From contig NZ_BMRC01000009.1 of the NCBI RefSeq assembly GCF_014648435.1, positions 1-64,000 on the forward strand: a DNA stretch of 64,000 nucleotides. Direction: 5' to 3'. Below are positions 51,046 through 61,171 of this stretch, piece after piece. Below the pieces are notes generated by a model. That model was not told where the DNA came from, did no database searches, and worked only from the letters and a program-made list of their open reading frames with translations. The translations under genes were made by a program, and so were the position numbers. The DNA comes from Nonomuraea spiralis. GTDB taxonomy: Bacteria > Actinomycetota > Actinomycetes > Streptosporangiales > Streptosporangiaceae. Each line of letters starts with the position of its first letter. The stretch's first letter is position 1.

Positions 51046-52268
51046 CAGCCACCCAGCAGCGCGTTCGCGGCCTTGGCCGCGTCGGCGAGCGCCTGCTCGG
51101 GCGTCTTCTTGCCGATCAGCGCGGCCTGGATCTCGGGAGCCAGGACGCCCATCACATCACGTGCCTTCTCGTGCAGCGGCCCGGCCGTGGTCAGGTCGAG
51201 CGTCTTCTCCACCTCGGACTGGACCGGGTCGTCGGCGTACAGCGCGCCGGTGGACTTGCGCGGGGAGAAGTAGCCGGAGGCCAGGTCGTACGCCTTGCTC
51301 GGGGCGGCGCCGGTGGCGAAGCCGATCCACTTGCCCGCCGCCTCCTTGTGGTCGGACGCCTTGAGCAGGGTCAGCGAGCCGACGGTGCCGTAGGCGACCT
51401 GCTTGGTGTCGGTCAGCGGAGGCATGACCTTGATGTTCTCCTTGCCCCAGAACGACTCGACGTCGGCGGGGAGCTGCTGCCAGGTGCAGGCCACCTTGTT
51501 CTGCGCGGTCCTGGTCTGCTCGAACTTGGGCAGCCCGGTCAGCAGGTCCTTCTCCACGAAGCCGCCCTCGGCCAGGTCCTTCAGGAACGTCAGCGCCTTG
51601 ACGCCCTCGGGGCCGGCGAAGCCCGCCGACTTGCCGTCGGCGCTGAACACGTCGCCGCCCGCCTGCCACAGCAGCGGGTAGAACGACTGGTTGAGGGTGG
51701 CGGCGGGGTCGGCCCAGTAGTTGGTGACGTCCACGTCCTTGGCCTTGAACTTCGGGGCCAGGGTGAGCACGTCGTTCCAGGTCTTGGGGAACTCGGTGAC
51801 CCCGGCGGCGTCGAAGGCCTTCTGGTTGCAGACCAGCGGGTTGGCCGACATGAGGATCGGCGCGCCCATGACCTTGCCGTCGATGGTGACCGACTTCAGG
51901 GCGTTGTCCCGGTAGTCGGCCTTGTCGGCCAGGTAGGCGTCGACCGGCTCCAGCGTCTTGGCGTACTTGGGGAGCTGGTCGGGGATGAGGTAGACCACGT
52001 CGGGCGCCTTGTTGCCGGCGATCGCCGTGGACAGCGCCTCGTCGCGCTTGGCCCACGGGTAGATCTCGACCTTGACGTCGATGTTCGGGTTGGCCGCCTC
52101 GAACGCCTTGGTCTGCTCGTCCCAGAACGCCTGGTGCTTGGCCTGGTCGACGATGGTCGGGTAGACCCACATGGTCACGGTCTGCTTCTCGTCGCCTCCG
52201 GAACCGCCGCCGCAGGCGGTCAAGGTACCGAGGGCGGCCGCAGCGGCGGCCAGCGCGCGCAGTCGCAT
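51045..52268 (-). CDS. ABC sugar transporter substrate-binding lipoprotein
   Basis: A 407-residue extracellular solute-binding protein family 1 member. Signal RLRALAAAAAALGTLTAC-GGG has a lipobox with the acylated Cys near residue 19. The mature part has VTMWVYPTIVDQAKHQAFWD, KAPDVVYLIPDQLPKYAK, PILMSANPLVCNQKAFDAAG and repeated W residues typical of oligosaccharide binders. It delivers the imported glycan fragment to the two permeases. Confidence 0.93.
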   Translation of the reverse strand: MRLRALAAAAAALGTLTACGGGSGGDEKQTVTMWVYPTIVDQAKHQAFWDEQTKAFEAANPNIDVKVEIYPWAKRDEALSTAIAGNKAPDVVYLIPDQLPKYAKTLEPVDAYLADKADYRDNALKSVTIDGKVMGAPILMSANPLVCNQKAFDAAGVTEFPKTWNDVLTLAPKFKAKDVDVTNYWADPAATLNQSFYPLLWQAGGDVFSADGKSAGFAGPEGVKALTFLKDLAEGGFVEKDLLTGLPKFEQTRTAQNKVACTWQQLPADVESFWGKENIKVMPPLTDTKQVAYGTVGSLTLLKASDHKEAAGKWIGFATGAAPSKAYDLASGYFSPRKSTGALYADDPVQSEVEKTLDLTTAGPLHEKARDVMGVLAPEIQAALIGKKTPEQALADAAKAANALLGG

Positions 52269-52280
52269 GTTCGTTCCTTC

Positions 52281-53501
52281 CTAGGATGCGGGCACGGTGA
52301 GGACCGTGCCGCTGTGCCGGGCCTTCTCGGCGGCGAAGACCGCGAGGTGGCTGTGGAGCGACTCGGTGGGGCCCGAGCGCACGTGTGCGGGGTCGCCGGT
52401 GGCCAGCGCGGTGACGAAGGCGTCCATCACGCCGTCGTCGCCGCCGCCGTGGCCGTCGCCGGCGTTCGAGCCGGTCTCCGCGACGCCGCGACGGGTGGTA
52501 CGGCCGTCGCGGAAGTCGAGCACCTCGACCGACTCGCCGTCGCCGATCAGCCGCCCGTGGGTGCCGAAGATCTTCGTCTGGCGGTGGGTCTGCTCGGTGA
52601 AGGCGGTCATGGTGAAGGTCGCGGTCGCCCCGCCGGTCAGCTCCATGGCGAGGACCTGGTGGTCGACCACGTCGTTGTCGCAGGCGTAGACGCACCTGCC
52701 GTACGGGCCGGTGCGCAGGGCGTCCATGACCTGCTGCTCGTTCTCGCCGAGGACGCTGGTCGGCCAGTCGTAGCCGCGGTTCAGGTACAGCCGCGGCGCC
52801 GAGTACGGGCAGCCGGGCTCCAGGACGCAGTCGAGGCAGCGGTCGGCGGCCTCGGCCGGACGCCGCTCGGGCCTGAAGTGGCCGAGCGAGCCGAAGCTGG
52901 CGACCTTCTCGATCCTGAGCCCGGTGACGTAGGCCAGCCAGTCCAGGTCGTGGGAGGACTTGGCCAGCAACATCGGGCTGGCCAGGCGCTCGCTGCGCCA
53001 GGGGCCGCGCACGTAGGAGTGCGCCTGGTGCCACCAGCCGACCGGTTCCAGGTGCTCGACGCTCATGACCTCGCCGAGCACCCCGCTGTCCACGGTCTCC
53101 TTCACCAGCGCGGTGTAGGGGGTGTAGCGAAGCACGTGGCAGACGGCGAAGAGCACGCCCGTCTCGCGGACGGCCGAGACGATCTCGCGGCACTCCTCCT
53201 CGGTCGGCGCCATGGGCTTCTCCACCAGCAGCGCGTAACCCGCCCGGGCCAGGGCGACGGCGGGCTCGACGTGCAGGCGGTCCTGGGTGGACAGGACGAC
53301 GGCGTCGGCCACCCGCTCGCGCAGCAGCTCGCGCCAGTCGGCGAGCTCGCGCACCCCGGGCCCGGCGAGCCTGGCCCGGCGGGCGGGGTCGGGGTCGGCC
53401 ACGGCGACCAGCTCCGCGCGTTCGGGGTGGGCGGCGATCCAGGAGGCGTACGTCTGCCCCCGGTTGCCCGCTCCCGCGACCGCCAGCGTGACTTTGCGCA
53501 C
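52281..53501 (-). CDS. Gfo/Idh/MocA-family oxidoreductase
   Basis: A 406-residue NAD(P)-dependent sugar dehydrogenase. The N-terminal Rossmann motif is VTLAVAGAGNRGQTYASWIA, and the family EKP motif is LLVEKPMAPTEEECREIV. A cysteine group (CLDCVLEPGCPYS near residue 220) in the C-terminal domain is a recurring feature of one subgroup. Start GTG 53501 directly follows the beta-helix gene stop. It probably oxidises or epimerises the glycoside product generated by the secreted beta-helix protein. Confidence 0.88.
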   Translation of the reverse strand: MRKVTLAVAGAGNRGQTYASWIAAHPERAELVAVADPDPARRARLAGPGVRELADWRELLRERVADAVVLSTQDRLHVEPAVALARAGYALLVEKPMAPTEEECREIVSAVRETGVLFAVCHVLRYTPYTALVKETVDSGVLGEVMSVEHLEPVGWWHQAHSYVRGPWRSERLASPMLLAKSSHDLDWLAYVTGLRIEKVASFGSLGHFRPERRPAEAADRCLDCVLEPGCPYSAPRLYLNRGYDWPTSVLGENEQQVMDALRTGPYGRCVYACDNDVVDHQVLAMELTGGATATFTMTAFTEQTHRQTKIFGTHGRLIGDGESVEVLDFRDGRTTRRGVAETGSNAGDGHGGGDDGVMDAFVTALATGDPAHVRSGPTESLHSHLAVFAAEKARHSGTVLTVPAS

Positions 53502-55568
53502 CTAGATCACCAGATTTCCTGAAGTGAGGACCTTCGGGCCGTCGGCCGGCAGCTCCCTGGTGACGCCCTCCTCGACGTTGCCCGTGTGCTGGACCACCTC
53601 GAAGGACTTGATCGACAGGCGGCCGCCGCCGAACTGGCAGCCGGTCGCCGTGTAGCGGTTCTTGCCGGAGTCGAGCTGGACGTGGGCGCCGGCGTTCTGG
53701 CTCCGGATCCCGGCCAGGTGCCAGGAGACGAGCCCGGCGCCCTCCACCCGCGACAACCCGGCCCCGGCCAGTTCGGTGCCGCCGTCGAGGCGGACGCGCT
53801 GGTCGGCCTTGCCGAGGGCGGCGAGGCCCACGTTCTTGACGGTGCAGCCGGTCAGCGACACCGACCCGGCGAGGACCAGCGGGGCCGCACCCTCGGCGCC
53901 GTTCAGCGTGGAGCCGGACAGGCGCAGGTCGGCGCCGTTGAAGGTGTTGCCGTTCAGGCCGTTGAACGTGGTACGGCTGATGTGCACCGGCGCGGTCACG
54001 TTCGCCTGGACGATCTCGCTCTTGGCCGGGACGTTGAAGACGCAGCCCTCGATCAGGTTGGGGCGGCCGGACAACTTCGACTGCTGGGAGACGATCAGCG
54101 TGTGGCTGGCCGAGCAACCGCGCATCTGCACGCCGTCGGCGTTGACCCAGATCATGCCCGAGCCGTCCAGCGACGGCTTGCCGATGACCTGAAGGTCCTC
54201 CAGCGTCAGGTCGGTGACCTTCACCCGGGCCACGAACCACGAGCAGACGTGCTTGCGCACCGTGATCCGCTTGGCCGCCGAGCCCCAGGCCGCGCCGGAG
54301 TTGGCGAAGGTCATCAGGCCGGAGTTGCCGGTGTAGGTCAGGTCGTGCTCGTACTGGCCGTGGGTGACGAACGGGCCCTGGTCGTCGCCGTCGCCGTGGC
54401 AGTTCTCCACGTAGCAGTAGGCGCTGGCGGTGAAGTCGTTCAGGTGGCGGGCGTTGGCCGTGTGGCAGTCGCTGACGTGGCCGTAAAGGCAGTAGATCTG
54501 CTGGGTCAGGTAGCCCGCCCCGCCCCACGTCACGCTGGCGGGGTTCTTCAGCGTGCAGCGCTCGGTGCGGAAGTGGGTGGCCCAGCGCCGCATGATCAGC
54601 GGCCAGAACGTGCCCGTGCCGTGGATGCCCTCGACGTCGCAGTGGACGGCGTACTCGTAGGCCAGCGGGTGCGAGCCGGTGTACTGGTCGCCGTCCGCGA
54701 CGCCCTCGAAGCGCAGGTTGCGTACGTGCACGCGCTCGACCGGCTCGACGAGGGTCCACGTGATCGTCCGGCCGGCGGCCAGCTCCCAGCCGTTCTTGTA
54801 CCCGACGCGGATGTGCGTGCCGTCGACGATCTGAGTGATCTCGACCAGCTTCTGCAGCTCCCGCTCCCAGCGGCCGGACAGCGCGTTGACCTCGGCACTC
54901 CACCACTGCCCGACCTTGAAGGCGGCGGAGTCGGCGACCTCGAAGACGTCCGACAGGTCGGGCACCGCGGCGCTCAGCTTGTGGGTGACCGTGGTGGAGG
55001 TGACCTTGCCGCGGAAGAACAACACCGCCGCGAACGGGTCGTCCTGACCGGCCTTCTCGATGCCCACGGTGCGCATCGTGTGGCCGCCGAAGTCGAGCAC
55101 CAGGCCGGAGCGCTGGAACTTGTGCCGCTTGACGAAGTTGAGGTCGGTGTGGGCCTCGATCCTGGACACGGCCGGGTCGTTGACCATGGCCTCCAGCGCC
55201 GCGTCCGCGGGCGTCTTGTCGTCGAAGAGGCCGAACGCCCGGAAGTCGAGGCAGCCGTCGTGCAGCTGGATCCAGCGGCCCTTGGGCGCGGAGCCGAGGA
55301 CCGTGCCGCCGTTGGCGGCGGCGGTGGACGCGGCGTCCCAGCGGACGAGCTTGCCGCCGCCGTCGCCCGGCTTGAGATAGCCCGCGACCTGCGCCAGCGT
55401 GCCGTCCGCCAGCTTGGCGGCCTCGAAGGCGAGCAATTCGGCGACGGTGCCGACGGCCTGCACCTCGTCCTTGGGCTTCTTGTCCGGCTCGGCGAGCGCG
55501 GGCTTGGTCATCAGGACGGTGCCGACAGCCGCTAAACCGGTGACGCGCAGGATGTCACGACGTTCCAT
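53502..55568 (-). CDS. Tat-exported parallel beta-helix protein (pectate lyase-like fold)
   Basis: A 688-residue protein. The twin-arginine signal is ERRDILRVTGLAAVGTVLMT, cleaved near PALA. After a linker, the N-terminal capping domain contains GKLVRWDAASTAAANGGTVL and GRWIQLHDGCLDFRAFGLFD (pectate lyase superfamily 3-like opening). A long right-handed beta helix follows, with stacked N, C and G residues (CTLKNP, CLYGHVSDCHTANARHLNDF, CYVENCHGDGDD). Export folded through Tat suggests cofactor or calcium binding. A polysaccharide lyase or glycosidase function is inferred. A paralogue lies 12 bp upstream. Confidence 0.8.
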   Translation of the reverse strand: MERRDILRVTGLAAVGTVLMTKPALAEPDKKPKDEVQAVGTVAELLAFEAAKLADGTLAQVAGYLKPGDGGGKLVRWDAASTAAANGGTVLGSAPKGRWIQLHDGCLDFRAFGLFDDKTPADAALEAMVNDPAVSRIEAHTDLNFVKRHKFQRSGLVLDFGGHTMRTVGIEKAGQDDPFAAVLFFRGKVTSTTVTHKLSAAVPDLSDVFEVADSAAFKVGQWWSAEVNALSGRWERELQKLVEITQIVDGTHIRVGYKNGWELAAGRTITWTLVEPVERVHVRNLRFEGVADGDQYTGSHPLAYEYAVHCDVEGIHGTGTFWPLIMRRWATHFRTERCTLKNPASVTWGGAGYLTQQIYCLYGHVSDCHTANARHLNDFTASAYCYVENCHGDGDDQGPFVTHGQYEHDLTYTGNSGLMTFANSGAAWGSAAKRITVRKHVCSWFVARVKVTDLTLEDLQVIGKPSLDGSGMIWVNADGVQMRGCSASHTLIVSQQSKLSGRPNLIEGCVFNVPAKSEIVQANVTAPVHISRTTFNGLNGNTFNGADLRLSGSTLNGAEGAAPLVLAGSVSLTGCTVKNVGLAALGKADQRVRLDGGTELAGAGLSRVEGAGLVSWHLAGIRSQNAGAHVQLDSGKNRYTATGCQFGGGRLSIKSFEVVQHTGNVEEGVTRELPADGPKVLTSGNLVI

Positions 55569-55580
55569 GGGAGGGGTTCC

Positions 55581-57530
55581 TTACAGTGCGAGGGTGTCGG
55601 CGATGAGGACGCGGGGACCGGACGGCGGGAAGGCGCGCTCGACGCCCTCCTCGGTGCAGCCGGTGTGCACCAGGACGGTGGCGGCCCGCAGATCGAGGCC
55701 GCCGCCGGTGAATCGGGAGCCGGTGGCGCGGAAGCGGTTGTCGCCCGCGGCCAGCTCGACGCGGGTGGCCGAGGCCGTACAGGCCGCGAGTTCCCAGGAC
55801 AGCACTCCCGGACCGGCGGCCCGGGAGAGGGCGCCGCCCTCCAGCGTGACGCCCTCCAGGCGCAGCCGCTGGTCGCGTACGGCGCTCAGCTCGACCCGCA
55901 CGCCGTCGAGCCGGCCGCCGCTGATCACGACGTCGGACGAGCCCAGCGAGACCTGGCCCTTGCCGCTCAGGACGCACCCGGTGAAGCGCAGGGGACCCGA
56001 GCCGCGCAGGGTGGCGCCGTCGAGGCCGGTGATGACGCACTCCTTGAAGTGCAGCGCGTTGCTCACCGGCGTCTGCACCAGCACCTGGTCCTTGGGCAGG
56101 TCGAAGGAGCAGCCCTCGATGACGTTGGGCCGGCCGGAGCGGTTGGAACGCTGGCCGATCGCGACCGTCCTGGCCGAGCAGCCGCGCATGTGCAGCCCGT
56201 CGGCGTTCACCTGGAGCGTTCCCGCCGGGTCGAACGTCGAGCGCGGGATCACCCGTACGTCCTCCAGCGTCAGGTCGGTGATCTTCGTCCCGGCCACGAA
56301 CCACGAGCACAGGTGCTTGCGCACGGTGATGCGCTTGGCGCTGGTGCCCCACAGGGCGCCGCTGTTGGCGATGTCCATGAGGCCGGAGTTGCCGGTGAAG
56401 ACCAGGTCGTGCTCGTACTGGCCGTGGGTGGTGAAGGGGTTGCCGCCCTCGTCGTCGCCGTCGCCGTGGCAGTTCTCGACCGTGCAGTAGGCGCTGGCGG
56501 TGAAGTCGTTGAGGTGGCGGACATTGGACGTGGTGCAGTCGGCGACGTGGCCGTACAGGCAGTAGATCTGCTGGGTCAGGTAGCCGGCGCCGCCGTACAT
56601 GACGGTCGGGGGGTTCTTCAGGCTGCAGCGCTCGGTGCGGAAGTGGGTGCACCAGCGCCGCATGATCACCGGCCAGAAGCTGCCGGTGGCGTGCACGCCG
56701 TCGACGTCGCAGTGGACGGCGTACTCGTAGGCGATCGGGTGCGAGCCGGTGTACTCGTCGCCGCCGGGGGCGGCCTCGAAGCGCAGGTCGCGTACGTGGG
56801 CGCGTTCGACCGGCCTGGTCAGCGTCCAGGTCAGCGTACGGCCGGCCGCGAGCTCCCAGCCGTTCTTGTAGTTCACCCGGACGTGCCGGCCGTCCACGAT
56901 CTGGGTGATCTGGACCAGGCGCTGCAGCTCGCGTTCGTACGTGCCGGCCAGCCGGTCGACCTCCACGGCCCACCACTGGCCGACCCGGAACTCGCGGGAG
57001 TCGACCTCGAAGACGTCGGCCAGGTCGGGGACCGTGGCCGTGAGCGTACCGGTGACGACGGTCTTGGTCGTCTCGCCCTGGAAGAACAGGACCGCGCCGA
57101 ACGGGTTGTCGTGGGAGTTCTTCTCGATGCCCTCGGTGGTCATGGTGTGGCCGCCGAAGTCGAGCACGATGTCCGAGCGCCGGAAGGTGTGGCGCCTGAC
57201 GAAGTTGAGGTCGGTGCGGGCCTCGATCCTGGACACGGCCGGGTCGTTGACCATGGCCTCCAGCGCCGCGTCCGCGGGCGTCCTGGCGTCGAGGACGCCG
57301 AACGCCCGGAAGTCGAGGCAGCCGTCGTGGACCTGGATCCAGCGGCCCTTGGGCGCGGAGCCGAGGACCGTGCCGCCGTTGGCGGGGGCGGTGGAGGCCG
57401 CGTCCCAGCGGACGAGCTTGCCGCCGCCGTCACCGGCGCGATGGTAACCCGCGACACGCAGGAGCGTGCCGTCGGCGAGTCGGGAGACGTCGAGCGCGAG
57501 AAGGCGTGCGACGTCGGCTACATGGTTCAT
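55581..57530 (-). CDS. Parallel beta-helix protein, paralogue without signal peptide
   Basis: A 649-residue paralogue of the adjacent Tat protein, collinear over nearly its whole length (GKLVRWDAASTAPANGGTVL, GRWIQVHDGCLDFRAFGVLD, GYLTQQIYCLYGHVADC, NDFTASAYCTVENCHGDGDD). It begins MNHVADVARLLALDVSRLAD, exactly where the mature part of its partner starts; the upstream in-frame sequence encodes no signal peptide. Either it works in the cytoplasm on imported fragments or it lost its leader. No ribosome-binding site is evident. It is the first gene of the leftward operon, with a promoter about 145-170 bp upstream. Confidence 0.8.
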   Translation of the reverse strand: MNHVADVARLLALDVSRLADGTLLRVAGYHRAGDGGGKLVRWDAASTAPANGGTVLGSAPKGRWIQVHDGCLDFRAFGVLDARTPADAALEAMVNDPAVSRIEARTDLNFVRRHTFRRSDIVLDFGGHTMTTEGIEKNSHDNPFGAVLFFQGETTKTVVTGTLTATVPDLADVFEVDSREFRVGQWWAVEVDRLAGTYERELQRLVQITQIVDGRHVRVNYKNGWELAAGRTLTWTLTRPVERAHVRDLRFEAAPGGDEYTGSHPIAYEYAVHCDVDGVHATGSFWPVIMRRWCTHFRTERCSLKNPPTVMYGGAGYLTQQIYCLYGHVADCTTSNVRHLNDFTASAYCTVENCHGDGDDEGGNPFTTHGQYEHDLVFTGNSGLMDIANSGALWGTSAKRITVRKHLCSWFVAGTKITDLTLEDVRVIPRSTFDPAGTLQVNADGLHMRGCSARTVAIGQRSNRSGRPNVIEGCSFDLPKDQVLVQTPVSNALHFKECVITGLDGATLRGSGPLRFTGCVLSGKGQVSLGSSDVVISGGRLDGVRVELSAVRDQRLRLEGVTLEGGALSRAAGPGVLSWELAACTASATRVELAAGDNRFRATGSRFTGGGLDLRAATVLVHTGCTEEGVERAFPPSGPRVLIADTLAL

Positions 57531-57673
57531 GGGGGGAAGGCCTTCGGGAACGGGGTGATGGGAAGGCCGGGCGGCGTGCGAAGGCGGGCAGGCGGCGGTG
57601 CTGCGGCCCTGGACCTCCGGCGCCGGGGCCGCGGCGCTCGGAGTCGGCTCTTCGCCCGAAACGATTGGCGAGG

Positions 57674-57702
57674 ACGCTAGACAGTGGCCGCCGATCTGTC
57701 AA
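57674..57702 (-). promoter_or_regulatory. Promoter of the leftward catabolic operon
   Basis: On the minus strand, TTGACA (57702-57697) and TAGCGT (57679-57674) are separated by 17 bp, a near-consensus promoter. The dyad GACAG ... CTGTC spans the region between them. It leaves a leader of about 137 bases before the ATG at 57530. Confidence 0.75.
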
Positions 57703-57706
57703 GCCG

Positions 57707-58504
57707 TCACGCGGGATGCCCGAGACTCCTGGAGATCGTCGCCGCGGTCTCCCGCACCTCCCGGCCGAGCTCCTGGTAGCGCCAGGCGGGCAGGTCGCGC
57801 TTGAGCGAGGTGATGCTGATCGCGCCCACGCAGGCGCCGGTGTGGTCGCGCAGCGCGCTGCCGATGCAGAAGATCCCGTCGGCGTCCTCCTCGTCGTCGA
57901 CCGCGTAGCCGAGCTCCCTGACCGTCTTCAGGTGGGCCAGCAGCAGCGGCAGCTCAGTGATCGTGTGGCCGGTCCTGCGCGGCTGGCCGACCTGGCCGAC
58001 GACCCTGGCGACCTCGTCGTCGTCCATCTCGGCCAGCAGTGCCTTGCCCAGCCCGGTGCAGTGGGGCAGCTCTCTGGTGCCCATCCGCAGGTCGACCTGG
58101 ATGCGCTCGCCGTTGCTCACCTGGTCGACGACGACGGCCTGTCCGGCCTCGGGCACCGCGAGCCTGGAGTTCATCCCGGTGCGCTCGGTGAGCTGGACCA
58201 GCGCCGGCCGGGCCACGTCGCGCAGCGAGAGCTGGTCCTGGGCCCTCGCTCCCAGCCTGGCCAGCGCCATGCCCAGCCGGTAGCGGCGGTTCATGCCCTC
58301 GCCGTCGTCGGCGACCAGGCTGTAGGCGCGCAGCGTGTAGAGCGTGGCGAAGGCGGCGCTCTTGCTCAATCCGCAGGCCGCGGCGACTTCGGTCACGCTC
58401 ATGCCGCCGCCCTGCCCCACGCGGGACAGGACCTCAAGCACCTCGGCGGCGCGGGCGACGCTGCGGACCCAATATCGCGATTCCTCAGCAGCAGTGTTCG
58501 TCAC
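57707..58504 (-). CDS. IclR-family transcriptional regulator
   Basis: A 265-residue regulator. The helix-turn-helix (SVARAAEVLEVLSRVGQGGG, MSVTEVAAACGLSKSAAFAT) is followed by an IclR effector-binding GAF-like domain (RTGMNSRLAVPEAGQAVVVD, HCTGLGKALLAEM, GISITSLKRD-type AISITSLKRDLPAW). IclR proteins often control catabolic genes in response to a pathway intermediate. It lies between the two catabolic operons, divergent to the rightward one. Three copies of the octamer CTGTTCGG/CCGAACAG surround its own start and the rightward promoter. Confidence 0.9.
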   Translation of the reverse strand: MTNTAAEESRYWVRSVARAAEVLEVLSRVGQGGGMSVTEVAAACGLSKSAAFATLYTLRAYSLVADDGEGMNRRYRLGMALARLGARAQDQLSLRDVARPALVQLTERTGMNSRLAVPEAGQAVVVDQVSNGERIQVDLRMGTRELPHCTGLGKALLAEMDDDEVARVVGQVGQPRRTGHTITELPLLLAHLKTVRELGYAVDDEEDADGIFCIGSALRDHTGACVGAISITSLKRDLPAWRYQELGREVRETAATISRSLGHPA

Positions 58505-58506
58505 AG

Positions 58507-58597
58507 CCGAACAGTTTAGCGGAATTCATCGTTGACCCCCACCCATTCTCGTGTTTCAATCTCCCTCGACTGTTCGGTATTGCCAAACACTGTTCGG
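58507..58597. promoter_or_regulatory. Three octamer sites, candidate IclR operators
   Basis: CCGAACAG occurs at 58507-58514 and its complement CTGTTCGG at 58570-58577 and 58590-58597; the last two are 20 bp apart (two helical turns). They are positioned at the iclR start and just downstream of the predicted rightward transcription start. Confidence 0.6.
58532..58560 (+). promoter_or_regulatory. Promoter of the rightward catabolic operon
   Basis: TTGACC (58532-58537) and TTCAAT (58555-58560) are separated by 17 bp. Transcription would begin near 58567, so the octamer sites at 58570 and 58590 would block it when occupied by the IclR protein. Confidence 0.55.
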
Positions 58598-58665
58598 AAT
58601 TTGTGGCGGATGACCAGCGCACCCCAGGCCGGGCCGGGCCGGGAGGCGCGTCAGAGGAGAGAGAT

Positions 58666-59989
<1,324 letters not shown>

Positions 59990-60003
<14 letters not shown>

Positions 60004-61171
60004 CACCAAGCGCCCGACCGGCCCCGCCGGACGGATCAGCCGCGTCGAGACCCTGTCCCTCGGCACCGCCTGGCGCGACTTCTCCTACGTACGCGTCCAC
60101 ACCGACGAAGGGCTCACCGGCATCGGCGAGATCACCCACCCCTACCGGGGCCGGGAGACCTGCTCGCTGACCGAGGCCATGGCACAGCGCCACCTGATCG
60201 GCGCCGATCCCTTCGACGTCGAGGAGATCTGGCTGCGGATGTACCAGGGCGACTTCCTGCGCGGCGGCGACGTCGGCGGCATCGTCGTCTCCGGCGTCGA
60301 CCAGGCGCTCCACGACATCATGGGCAAGGCGCTCGGCGTGCCCGTCTACCGGCTGACCGGCGGCGCCTGCCGCGACTCCGTACGGGTCTACGCCAACGGC
60401 TGGTACACCGGCGAGCGCGACCCGCAGGTGTTCGCGGCCAAGGCCAAGGAGGTCGCCGCGCGCGGCTACACCGGGCTGAAGTTCGACCCGTTCGGGGCCG
60501 GGCTGGGTGAGTTGTCCCGGGCCGAGCTGCGGCTCTCGGTCGACATCGTCGCGGCCGTCCGCGAGGCCGTGCCGGATCTGGACCTCTTCGTCGAGGGGCA
60601 CGCCCGCTTCGCGATGCCCACCGCCGTCCGGCTCGTACGCGAACTGGAGCCGTTCGACCTCGGCTGGTTCGAGGAGCCGCTGCCGTGGACGCACATCGAG
60701 CGCTACGCCGAGCTGCGGGCCCGCGCCGCCATGCCCATCTCCGGCGGCGAGCACTTCCACAACCGCTACGAGTACGCCCGGCTGTTCGCCACCGGCGCGG
60801 TCGACATCATCCAGCCCGACCTGTCGATGGCCGGCGGGTTCACCGAGATCAGGAAGCTGGCCGCGCAGGCCGACGTGCACGCCATGCTCGTCGCCCCGCA
60901 CAACTCCAACTCCCCGCTGTGCACCACCGCCTCCGTCCACGCCGTGCTCGGCATGCCGAACCTGCTCGTCCTGGAGACGTTCGACGGCATGCTGGAGCCG
61001 TACGTCTTCGAGGCGCTGAAGGGCGTGCTGCCCGTGACCGACGGCCACATCGGGCTGCCGGAGCGGCCGGGGCTCGGCGTCGAGCTGGCCGACGAGGTCT
61101 TCGCCGAGCACCCGCCGTCCCACCGGTTCTGGAACATGTTCAAGGAGGGCTGGGAGAAGCGTGATCGTTGA
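59990..61171 (+). CDS. Mandelate racemase/enolase-superfamily sugar-acid dehydratase
   Basis: A 393-residue member of the enolase superfamily. The capping domain is followed by a barrel with YTGLKFDPFG, the metal ligands in LFVEGHARFAMPT, GWFEEPLPWTHIERY and ISGGEHFHNRYE, and the catalytic His in APHNSNSPL. The EGHAR in place of D-FHGR puts it near the galactonate/mannonate dehydratase subgroup, which eliminates water from aldonic acids to give 2-keto-3-deoxy acids. It overlaps both its neighbours, so it is translationally coupled. Confidence 0.85.

Noticed and set aside
51157..54906. A 1249-codon leftward open frame in another frame
   Set aside because: It runs across three real genes (binding protein, Gfo/Idh, beta-helix) that have family motifs in the other frame.
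57531..57706. Signal peptide for the second beta-helix protein
   Set aside because: In-frame translation upstream of ATG 57530 is P/H/R/A-rich without a hydrophobic segment.
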